Part shown: positions 37,530-47,110 of the stretch, in pieces
Numbering within the stretch: position 1 is the first letter of the stretch
How the letters are laid out: every line of letters begins with the position of its first letter
Source: Dehalococcoidales bacterium
GTDB lineage: Bacteria > Chloroflexota > Dehalococcoidia > Dehalococcoidales > UBA3254
Reading direction: 5' to 3'
Length of the DNA stretch: 64,000 bases
Assembly (NCBI GenBank): GCA_016926695.1
Contig: JAFGOB010000098.1
Span: forward strand, 1-64,000
Translations under genes and position numbers: made by a program
Notes under the pieces: model-generated
Seen by the model: only the letters and a program-made list of their open reading frames with translations
The model's database searches: none
Told to the model about the DNA's origin: nothing

Positions 37530-38450
37530 ATGTCTGATTGGGATGCTGTTATTATCGGCGGAGGACCTGCCGGACTGACTGCCGGACTATATTTATGCCG
37601 GGCCAGGTGGAACACCCTTCTAATAGAAAGATCGAGCTACGGCGGATATATCAAGAATATCGAGCTGATTGAGAACTATCCCGGCTTTTCACAGGGAGTA
37701 TCCGGGGCTGCACTCGGCACGGAGATGGTCGAACAGGCCGTGAAATACGGATTGCAGCTCAAGCGGGCTGATGTGAACTCAGTACAGTGTTTCCCGGGAG
37801 AAAACTGGGTTACCAGTGATGACGGCAATAACATTACGACCCCTGTGGTAATTTTCGCCGGCGGTTCGGTGCATAAAAAACTGGGTGTTCCCGGAGAGGA
37901 GAGCCTGCATGGCAGGGGCGTCTTCACTTGCGCATTGTGTGACGGAGGGGAATACGCGGACCGGATTGTAGCTGTGATCGGGGGCGGGGATGCGGGGGTG
38001 ACAGAAGCCCTCTATATGTCCAGAATAGCCTCCAGGGTGATCTTGATTGAGGCTATGCCGCAGCTTACCGCCACCGCCGTTCTCCAGGACAGGATCAGGG
38101 CCACTCCCTCCATCGAGGTCAGGCTGGGCGTAAAAGTCGAGGCCATCCTGGGAGATGAACGGGTCGAGGCTGTTGAAATCAGTCACGAGGGGCGGAAGGA
38201 GTCCCTTAAGGCTGGCGGCGTCCTGGTGCAGATCGGACTTGATCCGGATACGGCCTACCTGGAAGGCATAGTGCCTTTGGATGACCGTGGACAGGTCCTG
38301 GTCAATGACAATATGGAGACGGAGATTCCCGGGATTTATGCCGCCGGCGATATCCGCAGCGGGTCTCCCCGGCAGGTGGTGACGGCGGTTGGCGATGGCG
38401 CTTCTGCCGGTATCTCGGCCCAGCGGTTCCTGCAAAGCCTGAAAGGGTAG
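37530..38450 (+). CDS. Thioredoxin-reductase-like flavoprotein
   Basis: The 306-residue protein has the low-molecular-weight thioredoxin reductase plan: FAD motif IIGGGPAGLTAGLY, redox pair C134ALC137 followed by DGG, NAD(P) motif IGGGDAGVTEA, and the C-terminal YAAGDIR. The CxxC is intact. No thioredoxin gene is adjacent, and the glycine-rich lid differs from TrxB, so it may reduce another partner such as a ferredoxin or glutaredoxin-like protein. AAGGAG lies before the ATG. Confidence 0.85.
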   Translation: MSDWDAVIIGGGPAGLTAGLYLCRARWNTLLIERSSYGGYIKNIELIENYPGFSQGVSGAALGTEMVEQAVKYGLQLKRADVNSVQCFPGENWVTSDDGNNITTPVVIFAGGSVHKKLGVPGEESLHGRGVFTCALCDGGEYADRIVAVIGGGDAGVTEALYMSRIASRVILIEAMPQLTATAVLQDRIRATPSIEVRLGVKVEAILGDERVEAVEISHEGRKESLKAGGVLVQIGLDPDTAYLEGIVPLDDRGQVLVNDNMETEIPGIYAAGDIRSGSPRQVVTAVGDGASAGISAQRFLQSLKG

Positions 38451-38508
38451 ATTTCCTCCCGTAAACGTAACGAATGTCGATTAGTATTATATAATCTGTT
38501 TTCTTTCT

Positions 38509-39894
38509 TCATACGCTGTGATCGGAAGTCAATTGGTTCATGTCCGGAAGGGGGACTCCCTGCTCTTTCAGTCTTCTTTGAAGCTCCCTGTAGTCCACCT
38601 TCCTCAAGCTGGTACCGCGGCTCAGGGCCAGCGCTGCCGCAGTGCCGGCTGCCTGCCCCATGGCGATGCAGTGGGGAATCAGGTTGAGCATATTATTGGC
38701 ATTGACCAGCGAAGAAAAGCTGCGGCCGGCTACCAGCAGCCCTTCCACCCTGACGGGTACCAGGGAGCGGTAGGGGAAATAGACAAAACGACCTCCTCCG
38801 GATGCACCCAGGCGGGGGAATATGGCGACGGTATCCTCGTGTGCCTGGTTGGAGTCCAGGTCCTGCGGTTTGATGATGTATTCACCTGCCAGCCTGCGTG
38901 AGCCGCGTGTCCCGGTCTGTGAAGCGGTATCCAGAATAAAGCTGTTTTCAAAGGTGGGAATATTCTTCTTCATAAAATCATGCCCCCTGCGCATGATCTG
39001 CCGCATTTCCACCTCCAACTTGGTCAGGTCTTCTACTTTGGTGCAGTCCAGGCCGGGTATCCAGTTATTGACCCATATCACGTCGTTGCGGGGGCTGGGG
39101 AGTGGCAGCAGTCTTGTTCCGGCTGCTTCGGCCAGACCGTTCATCAGCTCTTCATACCTTTCAGGTTCAGCCTCTTTGAAATCGCACAGCTTCTGGTAAT
39201 CGCACTTGCCCAGGCGGAATACCAGGGCCAGCATGGAACTGCGAATTGCAGGATCGAGCGTACCGTCAAACTCAGCCCCGGCAGACGGCAGCAGGTCGCC
39301 GTCCCCGGTACCGTCTATAATCACTTTACCCAGGACCGCCTGCCTGCCGGACTTGCTTTCAAAAATGACGCCTTTCATCTGTCCGTCTTCGACCAGTGCG
39401 CGGGTGCACCAGGAATGGAGATAAAGTGTTACTCCCTCCTCCCGGACCATGTCGTTCAGGACGCACTTCAGCAGCTCGGGATCGACCCAGGCGGTATGTT
39501 CTATCCTGCCCGCGTTGACATTGCCCATAAAGCGTTTCCAGCGGGCTACCAGCGAACTGTCAGTCGATCCCAGGTCTTCCCTGGCGGGATGAAGACTCCC
39601 ACCGATGACATCCAGCCGGTCAAGCCATTCCTGGCAGAGGCCGGCGATCTGCGGCGTGTTTCCCCCGTCGCTCATATGTGGTATCTGGATGACAATGCCT
39701 CCCGTAGCCATACCTCCCAGGTGTCCGTATCTGTCCAGCAGTACCACTCTGGCCCCGCTGCGGGCGGCGGCGATGGCCGCGGAATGCCCTCCGGGGCCCC
39801 CTCCCGCCACCACTACATCGGCCTCGCAGCAGACCTTCACTTCCTGCGCCGGTTCAAGATATACCCGCTTATCGTGAGATAATTGTCCTTCCAT
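38509..39894 (-). CDS. FAD-dependent oxidoreductase (FAD_oxidored type)
   Basis: The 461-residue protein has a Rossmann VVVAGGGPGGHSAAIAA start, DRYGHLGGMATGG, VIIDGTGDGDLL and a C-terminal GLLVAGRSFSS / CIAMGQAAGTAAALA. This is the broad FAD-dependent oxidoreductase family related to succinate-dehydrogenase-like flavoproteins. The substrate is unknown. GGGAG precedes the ATG. It is divergent from the MBL gene at 40119. Confidence 0.8.
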   Translation of the reverse strand: MEGQLSHDKRVYLEPAQEVKVCCEADVVVAGGGPGGHSAAIAAARSGARVVLLDRYGHLGGMATGGIVIQIPHMSDGGNTPQIAGLCQEWLDRLDVIGGSLHPAREDLGSTDSSLVARWKRFMGNVNAGRIEHTAWVDPELLKCVLNDMVREEGVTLYLHSWCTRALVEDGQMKGVIFESKSGRQAVLGKVIIDGTGDGDLLPSAGAEFDGTLDPAIRSSMLALVFRLGKCDYQKLCDFKEAEPERYEELMNGLAEAAGTRLLPLPSPRNDVIWVNNWIPGLDCTKVEDLTKLEVEMRQIMRRGHDFMKKNIPTFENSFILDTASQTGTRGSRRLAGEYIIKPQDLDSNQAHEDTVAIFPRLGASGGGRFVYFPYRSLVPVRVEGLLVAGRSFSSLVNANNMLNLIPHCIAMGQAAGTAAALALSRGTSLRKVDYRELQRRLKEQGVPLPDMNQLTSDHSV

Positions 39895-40118
39895 TTTTTC
39901 TCCCGTTCCGTATTCGGATGATTATTATCCGGCGTGATGACTCAAGTCTAGGTTTGTCTCCGGGCCTTGTCAAGCGCTCCCTAACTCCGGACAACCTGTT
40001 GACGCCTTATTTGACCCTGGAGATAAATTGCCTTATGATAACGAATCATAGTCCAAACAGAATCTTTTACTTGCTGGAAATATTTGCTTCTTTAATAAAC
40101 AGAAAAGGGAGTACGGAT

Positions 40119-40979
40119 ATGGCGAATCCGGGATATCTTTTTAGTGTGGGAAAATTTGAATGCCGGGTAATAAGCGACGGTACCATAGTGATACCGGATA
40201 CCATCAATAACCGGCCTTTCGATCCCCGCGATCCCGGATCGGGGATAGTAACCGAGGTGATGAGCCTTTATGTGAATACCGGTAAGAACCGGGTACTGAT
40301 AGATACGGGCTGTGGAAACGGCACTGAGACCTCAAGCTACGGGAAGTTGCTGCAAAACCTGGCAGCCGCCGGCATAAAAGCGCAGGATATCGATACAGTG
40401 GTCCTTTCACATGCGCATTCAGACCACGCCGGCGGAAACGTCTGTCAAAACGGCAAGCCGGTATTTTCCGGGGCCCGCTATGTCATTCACCGCAGGGAAT
40501 GGGAACACTGGACTGAAAGACTGAAAAGCGGCACGGGCGATATGCTGGGTATGTTCAGTGTAACAAGAAAAAAACTGCTGCCGGTACAGGACCGTATAGA
40601 GATGGTAGAAGCTGCCGATGAAATGCCTTCCGGCGCTCAGATAGTCCCCGCAGGGGAGATTGTTCCCGGGATTGAGTTTATTCCTGTCCCCGGTCATACC
40701 CCAGGACATATGATGCTGAAGATATCCTCCGGAAAAAGCACTCTGATTTTCCTGGCTGATATCATGCATCACACGCTGGAGCTGACCCGGCCTGAGCTGT
40801 TTACGATTTTTGATGTTGAACCTCGGGAGGCGGTAAGGATACGGTCCGGGGTTGTGGCGGAGCTGGCTGCCTCAGGGGATCTGGTCTTTGCCTGCCATCT
40901 CGCATATCCCGGGTTGGGACACTTCACTCATAAAGACGGGGTCTATTCCTGGCAGCCACTTAGTACCTGCAGACTCTGA
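40119..40979 (+). CDS. MBL-fold metallohydrolase
   Basis: The 286-residue protein is a paralogue of that at 4365. It has SVGKFECRVISDGT, LIDTGCGNG, the zinc motif LSHAHSDHAGGN, GHTPGHM, FLADIMHH and ACHLAYPG, and the same WQP ending. The start is the ATG at 40119 with GGGAG upstream. The frame extends 67 codons earlier, but that part overlaps the region expected to hold the divergent promoters. Probably a lactonase-like or thioester/phosphoester hydrolase. Confidence 0.85.
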   Translation: MANPGYLFSVGKFECRVISDGTIVIPDTINNRPFDPRDPGSGIVTEVMSLYVNTGKNRVLIDTGCGNGTETSSYGKLLQNLAAAGIKAQDIDTVVLSHAHSDHAGGNVCQNGKPVFSGARYVIHRREWEHWTERLKSGTGDMLGMFSVTRKKLLPVQDRIEMVEAADEMPSGAQIVPAGEIVPGIEFIPVPGHTPGHMMLKISSGKSTLIFLADIMHHTLELTRPELFTIFDVEPREAVRIRSGVVAELAASGDLVFACHLAYPGLGHFTHKDGVYSWQPLSTCRL

Positions 40980-41215
40980 TCCTGGATATCGTTTCTCCGT
41001 ATTCCTTTAATCTGATTTTACATAAACTGATCTTTACCCATAAGTTCCTGCTGGTGCCAGGAGATACGCATTTTTTCTTGACAACAATTACCCGATAATA
41101 TTCAATAGAATAAACGTATTCGATTGTTTAATAAGTCTATTCCTGGTGTTCTTACTGTTATAGGCTGAAATATCTGTATTCTTCAGAAGGCTATTACTTG
41201 ATAGGAGAGAGTAAA

Positions 41216-41557
41216 ATGATCAAGTCGATTGTCGTAGCCCATAAAAAGGCGGGCATGAGTACGGAAGAGTTCAACAGGTACTGGAAGGAAGTCCACGGGC
41301 CGATTGCAGCCGGAGCGCCGGGAGTAAGAAAGTACGTCCAAAATCACTTTTTAAAGATTCCGGGGCGGCAATTTGAAGGTGACGGAATAGTGGAGATGTG
41401 GTACGACGATTTGCAGGGATTCGAAAATTTCATGTACTTTCTGGGAACTCCCGAGGGCAAGTTCCTGGCTGAGGATGGGGCCAAATTTGCCGATATGAGC
41501 CATTCTCAGCTCTGGCTGGTAGAAGAGCATATCGTCAAAGATGAGACCGGCAGTTGA
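41216..41557 (+). CDS. EthD-domain protein
   Basis: The 113-residue protein has the ferredoxin-like EthD fold: AHKKAGMSTEEFNRYWKE, HGPIAAGAPGVRKYVQNH, and WYDDLQGFENFM. EthD proteins accompany ring-degrading systems and include small dimeric isomerase-like or decyclising enzymes. GGAG lies eight bases before the ATG at 41216. It is followed by two cupin genes on the same strand. Confidence 0.8.
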   Translation: MIKSIVVAHKKAGMSTEEFNRYWKEVHGPIAAGAPGVRKYVQNHFLKIPGRQFEGDGIVEMWYDDLQGFENFMYFLGTPEGKFLAEDGAKFADMSHSQLWLVEEHIVKDETGS

Positions 41558-41686
41558 ATCAAAGGTTGTCCCGGACTTGTCGGGCGGCAGCGTCGTTAAC
41601 GTACGGTGTTATCAGACTTTTTAGTTAGTCCGCAATTACGTGTGCAGGGGATCAGAAAGCGATAAAAAATACGGCAGGAGGATGAG

Positions 41687-42124
41687 ATGCCTGTAGAAAA
41701 CATCAAACGCGGTGAACATATCGTGGAACTGAAGCCGGGCTACTCGCTCTACAAACAGGTTACCGCTCCGCAGATAGGCGCTTTCGGGGCACCAGACCTG
41801 GGAGGGGCTAATTTTTCCCTCGGCTGGTCTTTCCTGACCGCTCCTTTCCTGATGGTGGCCGAGTCGCATAAGCATGATTTCGACCAGGTGATTTTTTTCA
41901 TGGGAGGCGACCCCTCTAATGTGGTAGACTTCGACGCCGAGATTGAGTTTTCACTGGATGAGACTCGCCATACCATTAACTATCCGGCCTGCGTCTATAT
42001 TCCTGCCGGGCTGATGCACGGACCTCTTGATATCAAGAGGGTGACCAAACCTCTCATGTTCGTGGATGTCACCCTTTCGCCGGGACCGTCGATAAGGCCT
42101 GTGCCTCCGGCTTCACAGAGATAA
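41687..42124 (+). CDS. Cupin-fold protein
   Basis: The 145-residue protein carries SHKHDFDQVIFFMGG (HxH...Q, where the usual Glu is Gln), DFDAEIEFSL and IPAGLMHGPLDIKR. It is similar to proteins at 26504 and 42138. GGAGG precedes the ATG. The three probably form a local family of metal-binding single cupins. Function unknown. Confidence 0.75.
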   Translation: MPVENIKRGEHIVELKPGYSLYKQVTAPQIGAFGAPDLGGANFSLGWSFLTAPFLMVAESHKHDFDQVIFFMGGDPSNVVDFDAEIEFSLDETRHTINYPACVYIPAGLMHGPLDIKRVTKPLMFVDVTLSPGPSIRPVPPASQR

Positions 42125-42137
42125 AAAGGAGGAAAAG

Positions 42138-42620
42138 ATGACTGAACAAAAATACGCAAAATACCTGTTTTCTGATTTTAAAGAGGACGCCAATCTGCCG
42201 GCGGTAGCCGGTCCCCAGGCCTATTTCAGGGGGGACCGCCAGATACCGGGGGCCAATATGAACATGGGCTGGCAGTTGTTCACCCGGCCCGTCTTCCTGG
42301 AAAAACAGCCGCATACCCATGATGTGGACGAATACCTCATCTTTCTGGGCGGTGAACTTCCGGACCTGTTCAGCAGTTTCAAGGCAGAGATAGATTTCTG
42401 GATCGGTGAGGAACAGGAGAAGTATGTCATTACCCGGCCTACCATTATTTTCATTCCAAAGGGGATGCCCCATACTCCGCTCGATTTCAGGAAGCTGGAC
42501 AGGCCTGTATTATTCAGCGCTTTGCTGCTGGGTCCCAGGTTCACCAAGACCATGGCCGGGAAAGAGTATGCCTATGACGGCCCGAATTATGGCGGAGCGG
42601 GACCGATAATAGATGTATAG
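42138..42620 (+). CDS. Cupin-fold protein
   Basis: The 160-residue protein has PHTHDVDEYLIFLGG, EIDFWIGEE and IPKGMPHTPLDFRK, the full HxH...E...H cupin set. It lies 13 bases after the related cupin gene, with AAGGAGG before the ATG. The pair may work as a heterodimer or act on successive intermediates. Confidence 0.75.
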   Translation: MTEQKYAKYLFSDFKEDANLPAVAGPQAYFRGDRQIPGANMNMGWQLFTRPVFLEKQPHTHDVDEYLIFLGGELPDLFSSFKAEIDFWIGEEQEKYVITRPTIIFIPKGMPHTPLDFRKLDRPVLFSALLLGPRFTKTMAGKEYAYDGPNYGGAGPIIDV

Positions 42621-42637
42621 ATTGTGTAATACGGAAG

Positions 42638-44272
42638 TCAGGAGGTAGTGGGAAATTTTATTTTTTCTTTCAGTGCCTTGAGAGCTTTTTCCTGTTCCTG
42701 TCCTGTTTTCAGCCTGATGATCCGGTTTACCTCATTCAGGGCTGTAATATCCGCTTTCAATTTTTGCCTTTCCATCTCCGCCTGCGAATGGCCGTTAAGC
42801 TCATACTCCTCTCTCTGGCTGATGGAAACGGCTGTTGATTCCAGGATAAGCCGGATAATATCATCCTTAGCTAGCAGCGCGGTCTCATAGTTGATCCACT
42901 GGTGCCAGGAGGGCGCGGAAAGGGCGCGAATACAGTCCTCCAGGCTGTTATAAGGCAGTTTGTAGCCGTGTTTCTCCGGATGGTCAAAGGCCGGCGAGCC
43001 TGGATCAATCAATACCGGTCCGCAGATCGGACCGCCCAGGTGTACGCTGCTGCCGCTGCCCAGGGCATTGCTGCGTGTGAACATGATCTGTTCCAACGAA
43101 GAAAGCCGGTCCATCAGTTCCCAGGTCTCGTTGATATTTTCCCGGTCTTCACCGGCCAGTCCGGTGGAAAAGAAGGTGGTTACAGGAATAAGATATTTAT
43201 GGCAATACCTGACGGTACGTAGTAATTCTTCATTGGAATAATGCCTTCCCAGTAATTTTCGCACCTTTTCGCATCCGCTGTCCGGGCATATGTGTACTGT
43301 AACCGGCCTGCCGGTCCTGGCGACTGCTTCCAGAAAGGTCTCGTCAGCGGGAGCCAGGAGGTCGATTGAAAGCCGGTCTATCTCCAGGTCTTCAGTACGC
43401 AACCGGTTGAGAAGGTCTCTCCAGTAGCTTTCCCCTCCCATACGGGGGTCCTGGTAGAGACCTGTGATTCGAATGCCCTGATCGTTGAGCCTGCGGATAT
43501 CCTCTATTATTCTGGCAGGGCTGCGGAAGGCCGGTTTTTCCCTGCCCAGATAGGTCCTGTAGCTGTAGGCTGAACCGCCGCAGATAGCGCAATTGTAGAT
43601 ACAGCCCCGGCAGACCTCAAGGCTCCAGCGCGGCAGGAAGCCGGGGGCGAAGATGGAGGTCGACGGCTGCATCAGGTCAAAGCGGGTGTATTCAAACTCG
43701 TCCAGGTCCGGGCTTACCCTGCCCAGAGGAAGGATCCGGATTTCACCATTCTCAGAGCGATAGCTTAGATTGGATACTGCTGCAATCCGGGCATGTTTTT
43801 CAAAGACCCGCATAAGTTCCAGGAGCGGTTTTTCGGCCTCACCCCGCACAACTGCATCAATAAAAGGGTATTTCTCCAGGATTTCTCGGTGAAAGCGGGT
43901 AGCGGTGAGACCGCCTAAAATTACTGGTGAACCGGGGTGCAGTTTTTTACACAAACGGGCAATCTCAATCGCACCCTGGGAATGCTGCTGAAAATGAAGT
44001 CCTACGGCATAAATCGATGCCTTCAAATTTTTAAGATGCTCTTCCACATCGAAGGTCATGCTCTGTACCATGCGATCGCCCAGGTTATCAATAATGACCC
44101 TGTAGCCTTGCCTGTGCAGGTAGTCAGCGATACTCAGCATTCCGATGGGCACTTTGGTAAACTGTACCTGTTCCGCTGTTGTTCCCATTGCACCGGGGAA
44201 TATTGCCTTGCGGCGAAAATCGCAGACTGCCGGGGGATGCAGCAGGACCAGATCATATTGTATTTCCCGCAC
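42638..44272 (-). CDS. B12-binding-domain radical SAM enzyme
   Basis: The protein of about 544 residues starts with YDLVLLHPPA and a cobalamin-binding Rossmann-like part (GGLTATRFH; VRGEAEKPLLELM), then the radical SAM motif CIYNCAIC and a long C-terminal region. The family includes methyltransferases and ring-rearranging enzymes (BchE/P-methylase-like). I prefer the GTG start at 44272, where GGAG lies eight bases upstream. An ATG at 44365 has no ribosome site. It converges with the cupin pair. Specific reaction unknown. Confidence 0.8.
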   Translation of the reverse strand: MREIQYDLVLLHPPAVCDFRRKAIFPGAMGTTAEQVQFTKVPIGMLSIADYLHRQGYRVIIDNLGDRMVQSMTFDVEEHLKNLKASIYAVGLHFQQHSQGAIEIARLCKKLHPGSPVILGGLTATRFHREILEKYPFIDAVVRGEAEKPLLELMRVFEKHARIAAVSNLSYRSENGEIRILPLGRVSPDLDEFEYTRFDLMQPSTSIFAPGFLPRWSLEVCRGCIYNCAICGGSAYSYRTYLGREKPAFRSPARIIEDIRRLNDQGIRITGLYQDPRMGGESYWRDLLNRLRTEDLEIDRLSIDLLAPADETFLEAVARTGRPVTVHICPDSGCEKVRKLLGRHYSNEELLRTVRYCHKYLIPVTTFFSTGLAGEDRENINETWELMDRLSSLEQIMFTRSNALGSGSSVHLGGPICGPVLIDPGSPAFDHPEKHGYKLPYNSLEDCIRALSAPSWHQWINYETALLAKDDIIRLILESTAVSISQREEYELNGHSQAEMERQKLKADITALNEVNRIIRLKTGQEQEKALKALKEKIKFPTTS

Positions 44273-44579
44273 GTGGAGAGCTCCATTCTTGTGTTTATCG
44301 GCTGTTGTCTGTTTTTGTGAAAGAAATTCGAGACAGTCCAACCATAATTCAATTATAGCAGGCATGCTTTAACAATCAATCCGCAGTGAAATGGCTGTAA
44401 TGCGGATTGCGGGTGCCGGATTTCAAGCTGAAATACGGTGAAGAAAATAACTGCGTTTCCCGGGCGGCGGTTTACACGTCACTTGTCACTGCGCTTCTTG
44501 ATGTCCTTCCTTAGATAAGAGAACCAGAAGCGTAATGCGGGTATTTTTTCTGAGATGCCTGGAGATTATTATTGGTGGA

Positions 44580-44999
44580 CTATACAGACGATTTCTTGGC
44601 TCCGGGGTTGCCGTATAAATCCAGGCCGGAGGCGATATTTTTCATAATAGTGAGTATACCGATAACAGACTTTTGTACCTCCACAGGTTCCTGCGCCAGC
44701 AGCCTGGCAACGTAAGGATCAAGTCCTGCTTCTCCCTTGGGCGATTCGTCGTATTTTGTGCTGAATTCAGAAGTGAGGTATCCAGCCAGGGTAAAAATCT
44801 GTCCTTCAGTGAACCCAAGAGGTTTGGCTATCCTCTGCAAAACGCTTGCAGAAGGATAACGATCGCCTTTTTCGATTCGCCCCAGATGCGAGGGTGAAAC
44901 CCCCGATGCGGTAGATAGATCGTAGAGTGTAAGATTGGATGTCTGTCTTTGCTGCCTTAGAATTTTTCCCAGGTGCTGACGGGAATCATTAGTTTGCAT
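44580..44999 (-). CDS. XRE-family transcription regulator
   Basis: The 139-residue protein has an N-terminal HTH (LTLYDLSTASGVSPSHLGRIEKG) and a C-terminal helical part with no cupin domain. GGGGGAG precedes the ATG. Probably a repressor of nearby genes. Confidence 0.8.
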   Translation of the reverse strand: MQTNDSRQHLGKILRQQRQTSNLTLYDLSTASGVSPSHLGRIEKGDRYPSASVLQRIAKPLGFTEGQIFTLAGYLTSEFSTKYDESPKGEAGLDPYVARLLAQEPVEVQKSVIGILTIMKNIASGLDLYGNPGAKKSSV

Positions 45000-45348
45000 A
45001 GCTTCTCCCCCAGTCGGTTTTTACCTCCTGTCAAATTCCGATGATCAAATGGCGTGTGTCATGCCCCGTATTATTTCATATTTCGTATTTTCTAACCTCT
45101 TTGTGGTCAGGGAGTCTTTTACGGAATAAGCCAAAGATATTGCCAATATGCACTTTCCGGTCATTTGTCAGAGATTAAGAATATCCATGGCATTATAAAT
45201 CAGAATACTACAGTGTTGTAAAAAAAATGTTAAATCTATTGGTTCCAGGTTAAAAAAAAGTTACGATTCCGGGATAAATGACAACAAACAATGCCTGATG
45301 TCGCAAATAATTCGCATAGTAATATTTTATAGGGTATTCGCGATTTTG
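45000..45348. other. Intergenic region
   Basis: Nothing definite is seen. It is AT-rich with poly-A/T tracts (around 45220 and 45250) upstream of the XRE gene. Confidence 0.35.
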
Positions 45349-46731
45349 TCAGGCGGCATTCCCGGGGTTCTTTTTGTCAGGCTCGTTAGGTAATCTGTTT
45401 TCTGTCGGCCACGGGGGAGGGGTATTCCCGAAGTATACTTTTGTATGCGGCCAGGGTATTTCGATTCCTTCTTTATCAAAGGCCTTTTTCAGTCTTAATC
45501 TCAGTTCGCCTGTAATTGCCCATTGCTGGCTGGGCCTGGTATCTGCCAGTATTTTGATATCTATTCCCGAATCACCCAGATTGTCTACACGTAAAACCTT
45601 GGGAGTAGACAGCAGCAAAGGAGACCATTGTGGGTCCGTATCAAGTTCTTCTCCCACCCGGTTGATTACAGCAATGGCTTTATCCAGGTCCGTGTCATAG
45701 GCAACGCTGATATTTAAATTCACCCTCGACATCATCTTGGTGAAGTTGCTGGCAACACGGATTTCTCCATTGGGTACAACATGAATGATCCCGTCCAGGT
45801 CTCGCAGAATCGTCCTTCTCAGGTTTATTTCTTCTACCACACCCGCAATGTCAGCGATCCTGATAACATCGCCTTTGCGGTACTGGTTTTCCATGATGAC
45901 AAACAGTCCGGCAATTATGTCTTTTACCAGAGATTGGGCTCCGAAGCCCACAGCAATTCCTATAATGCCGGCGCCGGTGATCAGGGCGGCTATATTGATG
46001 TTGAACTCGGCCAGCGCCATCATTAAAAACAGGAAAATGATCACGATTTGAACGGTCGTCGTAATTACGCCGGACAGCGTATCCGCCCTTTTTTTCGACT
46101 CATCTTCATTTTGTTCCGTACCGGTGCCGCGCACCCCGCTCTGTACCAGTCTGGGGATTATCTGGATTGAAGCCAGTAAAAGAATTACCAGCAGGATTAT
46201 CAGGGCCAATAGTTTTCCCAGGTGCAGTGATAACCATGTATTCACGGCTTCAGATTCATATCCTAGCATCCTGAGGATGAGAATAATACCTAGCGACCCT
46301 CCCAGTATGGGAGTACCGAAAATCAAGACGGACATTATGATATCGTCAAGGGTGCTTTTGGTCCTGCCGCATAGTTCAACCTTGTACCATTTAAAAAAAG
46401 CCATGACCAACATGATGGCGGTGTAAATACCGAAACCCACGAAGAGAACCGGAATAACCTTGTCCTCCATATCCATCCATCTGTCGGGAGTTTGAGCGAT
46501 TGTCCAGCCTGTATATATGCCTATCCAGATGCACCATAGAATCGAGGCTATTCTGGTATACCGTACCAGGATATCGTCAAAACAGGTACTGGTTTTAAGC
46601 GCTAGTTTGTGAATATAACGATAGAGGTAAATGCGCAGAACGAACAAAATTACTATTATAACCAGTCCGATTGATAAAGGCAGCGCCAGACTGGTCAGGT
46701 TTGCAGAGCCGATAAACAGTCCCCATTCCAT
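45349..46731 (-). CDS. MscS-type mechanosensitive channel
   Basis: The 460-residue protein has about five N-terminal membrane helices, then the MscS pore-lining helix and beta domain (GAGIIGIAVGFGAQSLVKDIIAGLF; YRKGDVIRIADIAGVVEEI; LDGIIHVVPNGEI) and a C-terminal alpha/beta vestibule. It opens under membrane tension and releases solutes on osmotic downshock. AAGGAG lies eight bases before the ATG. Confidence 0.9.
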   Translation of the reverse strand: MEWGLFIGSANLTSLALPLSIGLVIIVILFVLRIYLYRYIHKLALKTSTCFDDILVRYTRIASILWCIWIGIYTGWTIAQTPDRWMDMEDKVIPVLFVGFGIYTAIMLVMAFFKWYKVELCGRTKSTLDDIIMSVLIFGTPILGGSLGIILILRMLGYESEAVNTWLSLHLGKLLALIILLVILLLASIQIIPRLVQSGVRGTGTEQNEDESKKRADTLSGVITTTVQIVIIFLFLMMALAEFNINIAALITGAGIIGIAVGFGAQSLVKDIIAGLFVIMENQYRKGDVIRIADIAGVVEEINLRRTILRDLDGIIHVVPNGEIRVASNFTKMMSRVNLNISVAYDTDLDKAIAVINRVGEELDTDPQWSPLLLSTPKVLRVDNLGDSGIDIKILADTRPSQQWAITGELRLRLKKAFDKEGIEIPWPHTKVYFGNTPPPWPTENRLPNEPDKKNPGNAA

Positions 46732-47042
46732 ACTGTAATCTCCTTGCTGCTATTTATAATAATAATTTCCGCTGTTTAACGCAACATAAATTTAAATTCA
46801 ACGTGGTATAATCCCCTTTTTCGGGCTTAAGGATGGATTTGAAGTTGTCCGCTGACAAGAACGTATTTTAGGAATTTATCCACTCCCACCAAGGTAATAG
46901 AACAGTGGCCAGGGGAATTATGGTACTTAAGGCCCACGACAGGCTATTCCGGGATATCATAATATGTCATAAGCAGGGCAATTATGTACAAAAGTACCTG
47001 AATACCCCAGACTATCGTAGCATAATACACATGACAAAAAGG

Positions 47043-47069
47043 TTGTATAATTTTGACTCATGTATACAA
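47043..47069. promoter_or_regulatory. Operator-like inverted repeat upstream of the GH3-like gene
   Basis: TTGTATA...TATACAA is a perfect 7-bp repeat around 13 bases, about 40 bases before the GH3-like gene. The other part of 46732-47110 holds a TATAAT (46807-46812) but no gene I can support. Confidence 0.45.
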
Positions 47070-47110
47070 TTGATTGGGGACGGTGGCTGCCTGTCAAGGG
47101 GGTGTAGTTA

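Noticed and set aside
37241..37615. 125-codon upstream extension of the OYE gene at 36152
   Set aside because: Sequence is not family-like and it overlaps the divergent promoter and the thioredoxin-reductase-like gene; the TTG at 37240 has a perfect ribosome site.
39918..40118. N-terminal extension of the MBL gene at 40119
   Set aside because: No ribosome site or family-like sequence there, while the ATG at 40119 has both.
41078..41104. TTGACA with TATTCA before the EthD gene as a promoter
   Set aside because: The spacing is only 15 bases and other -10 candidates nearby are equally good, so no clear call.
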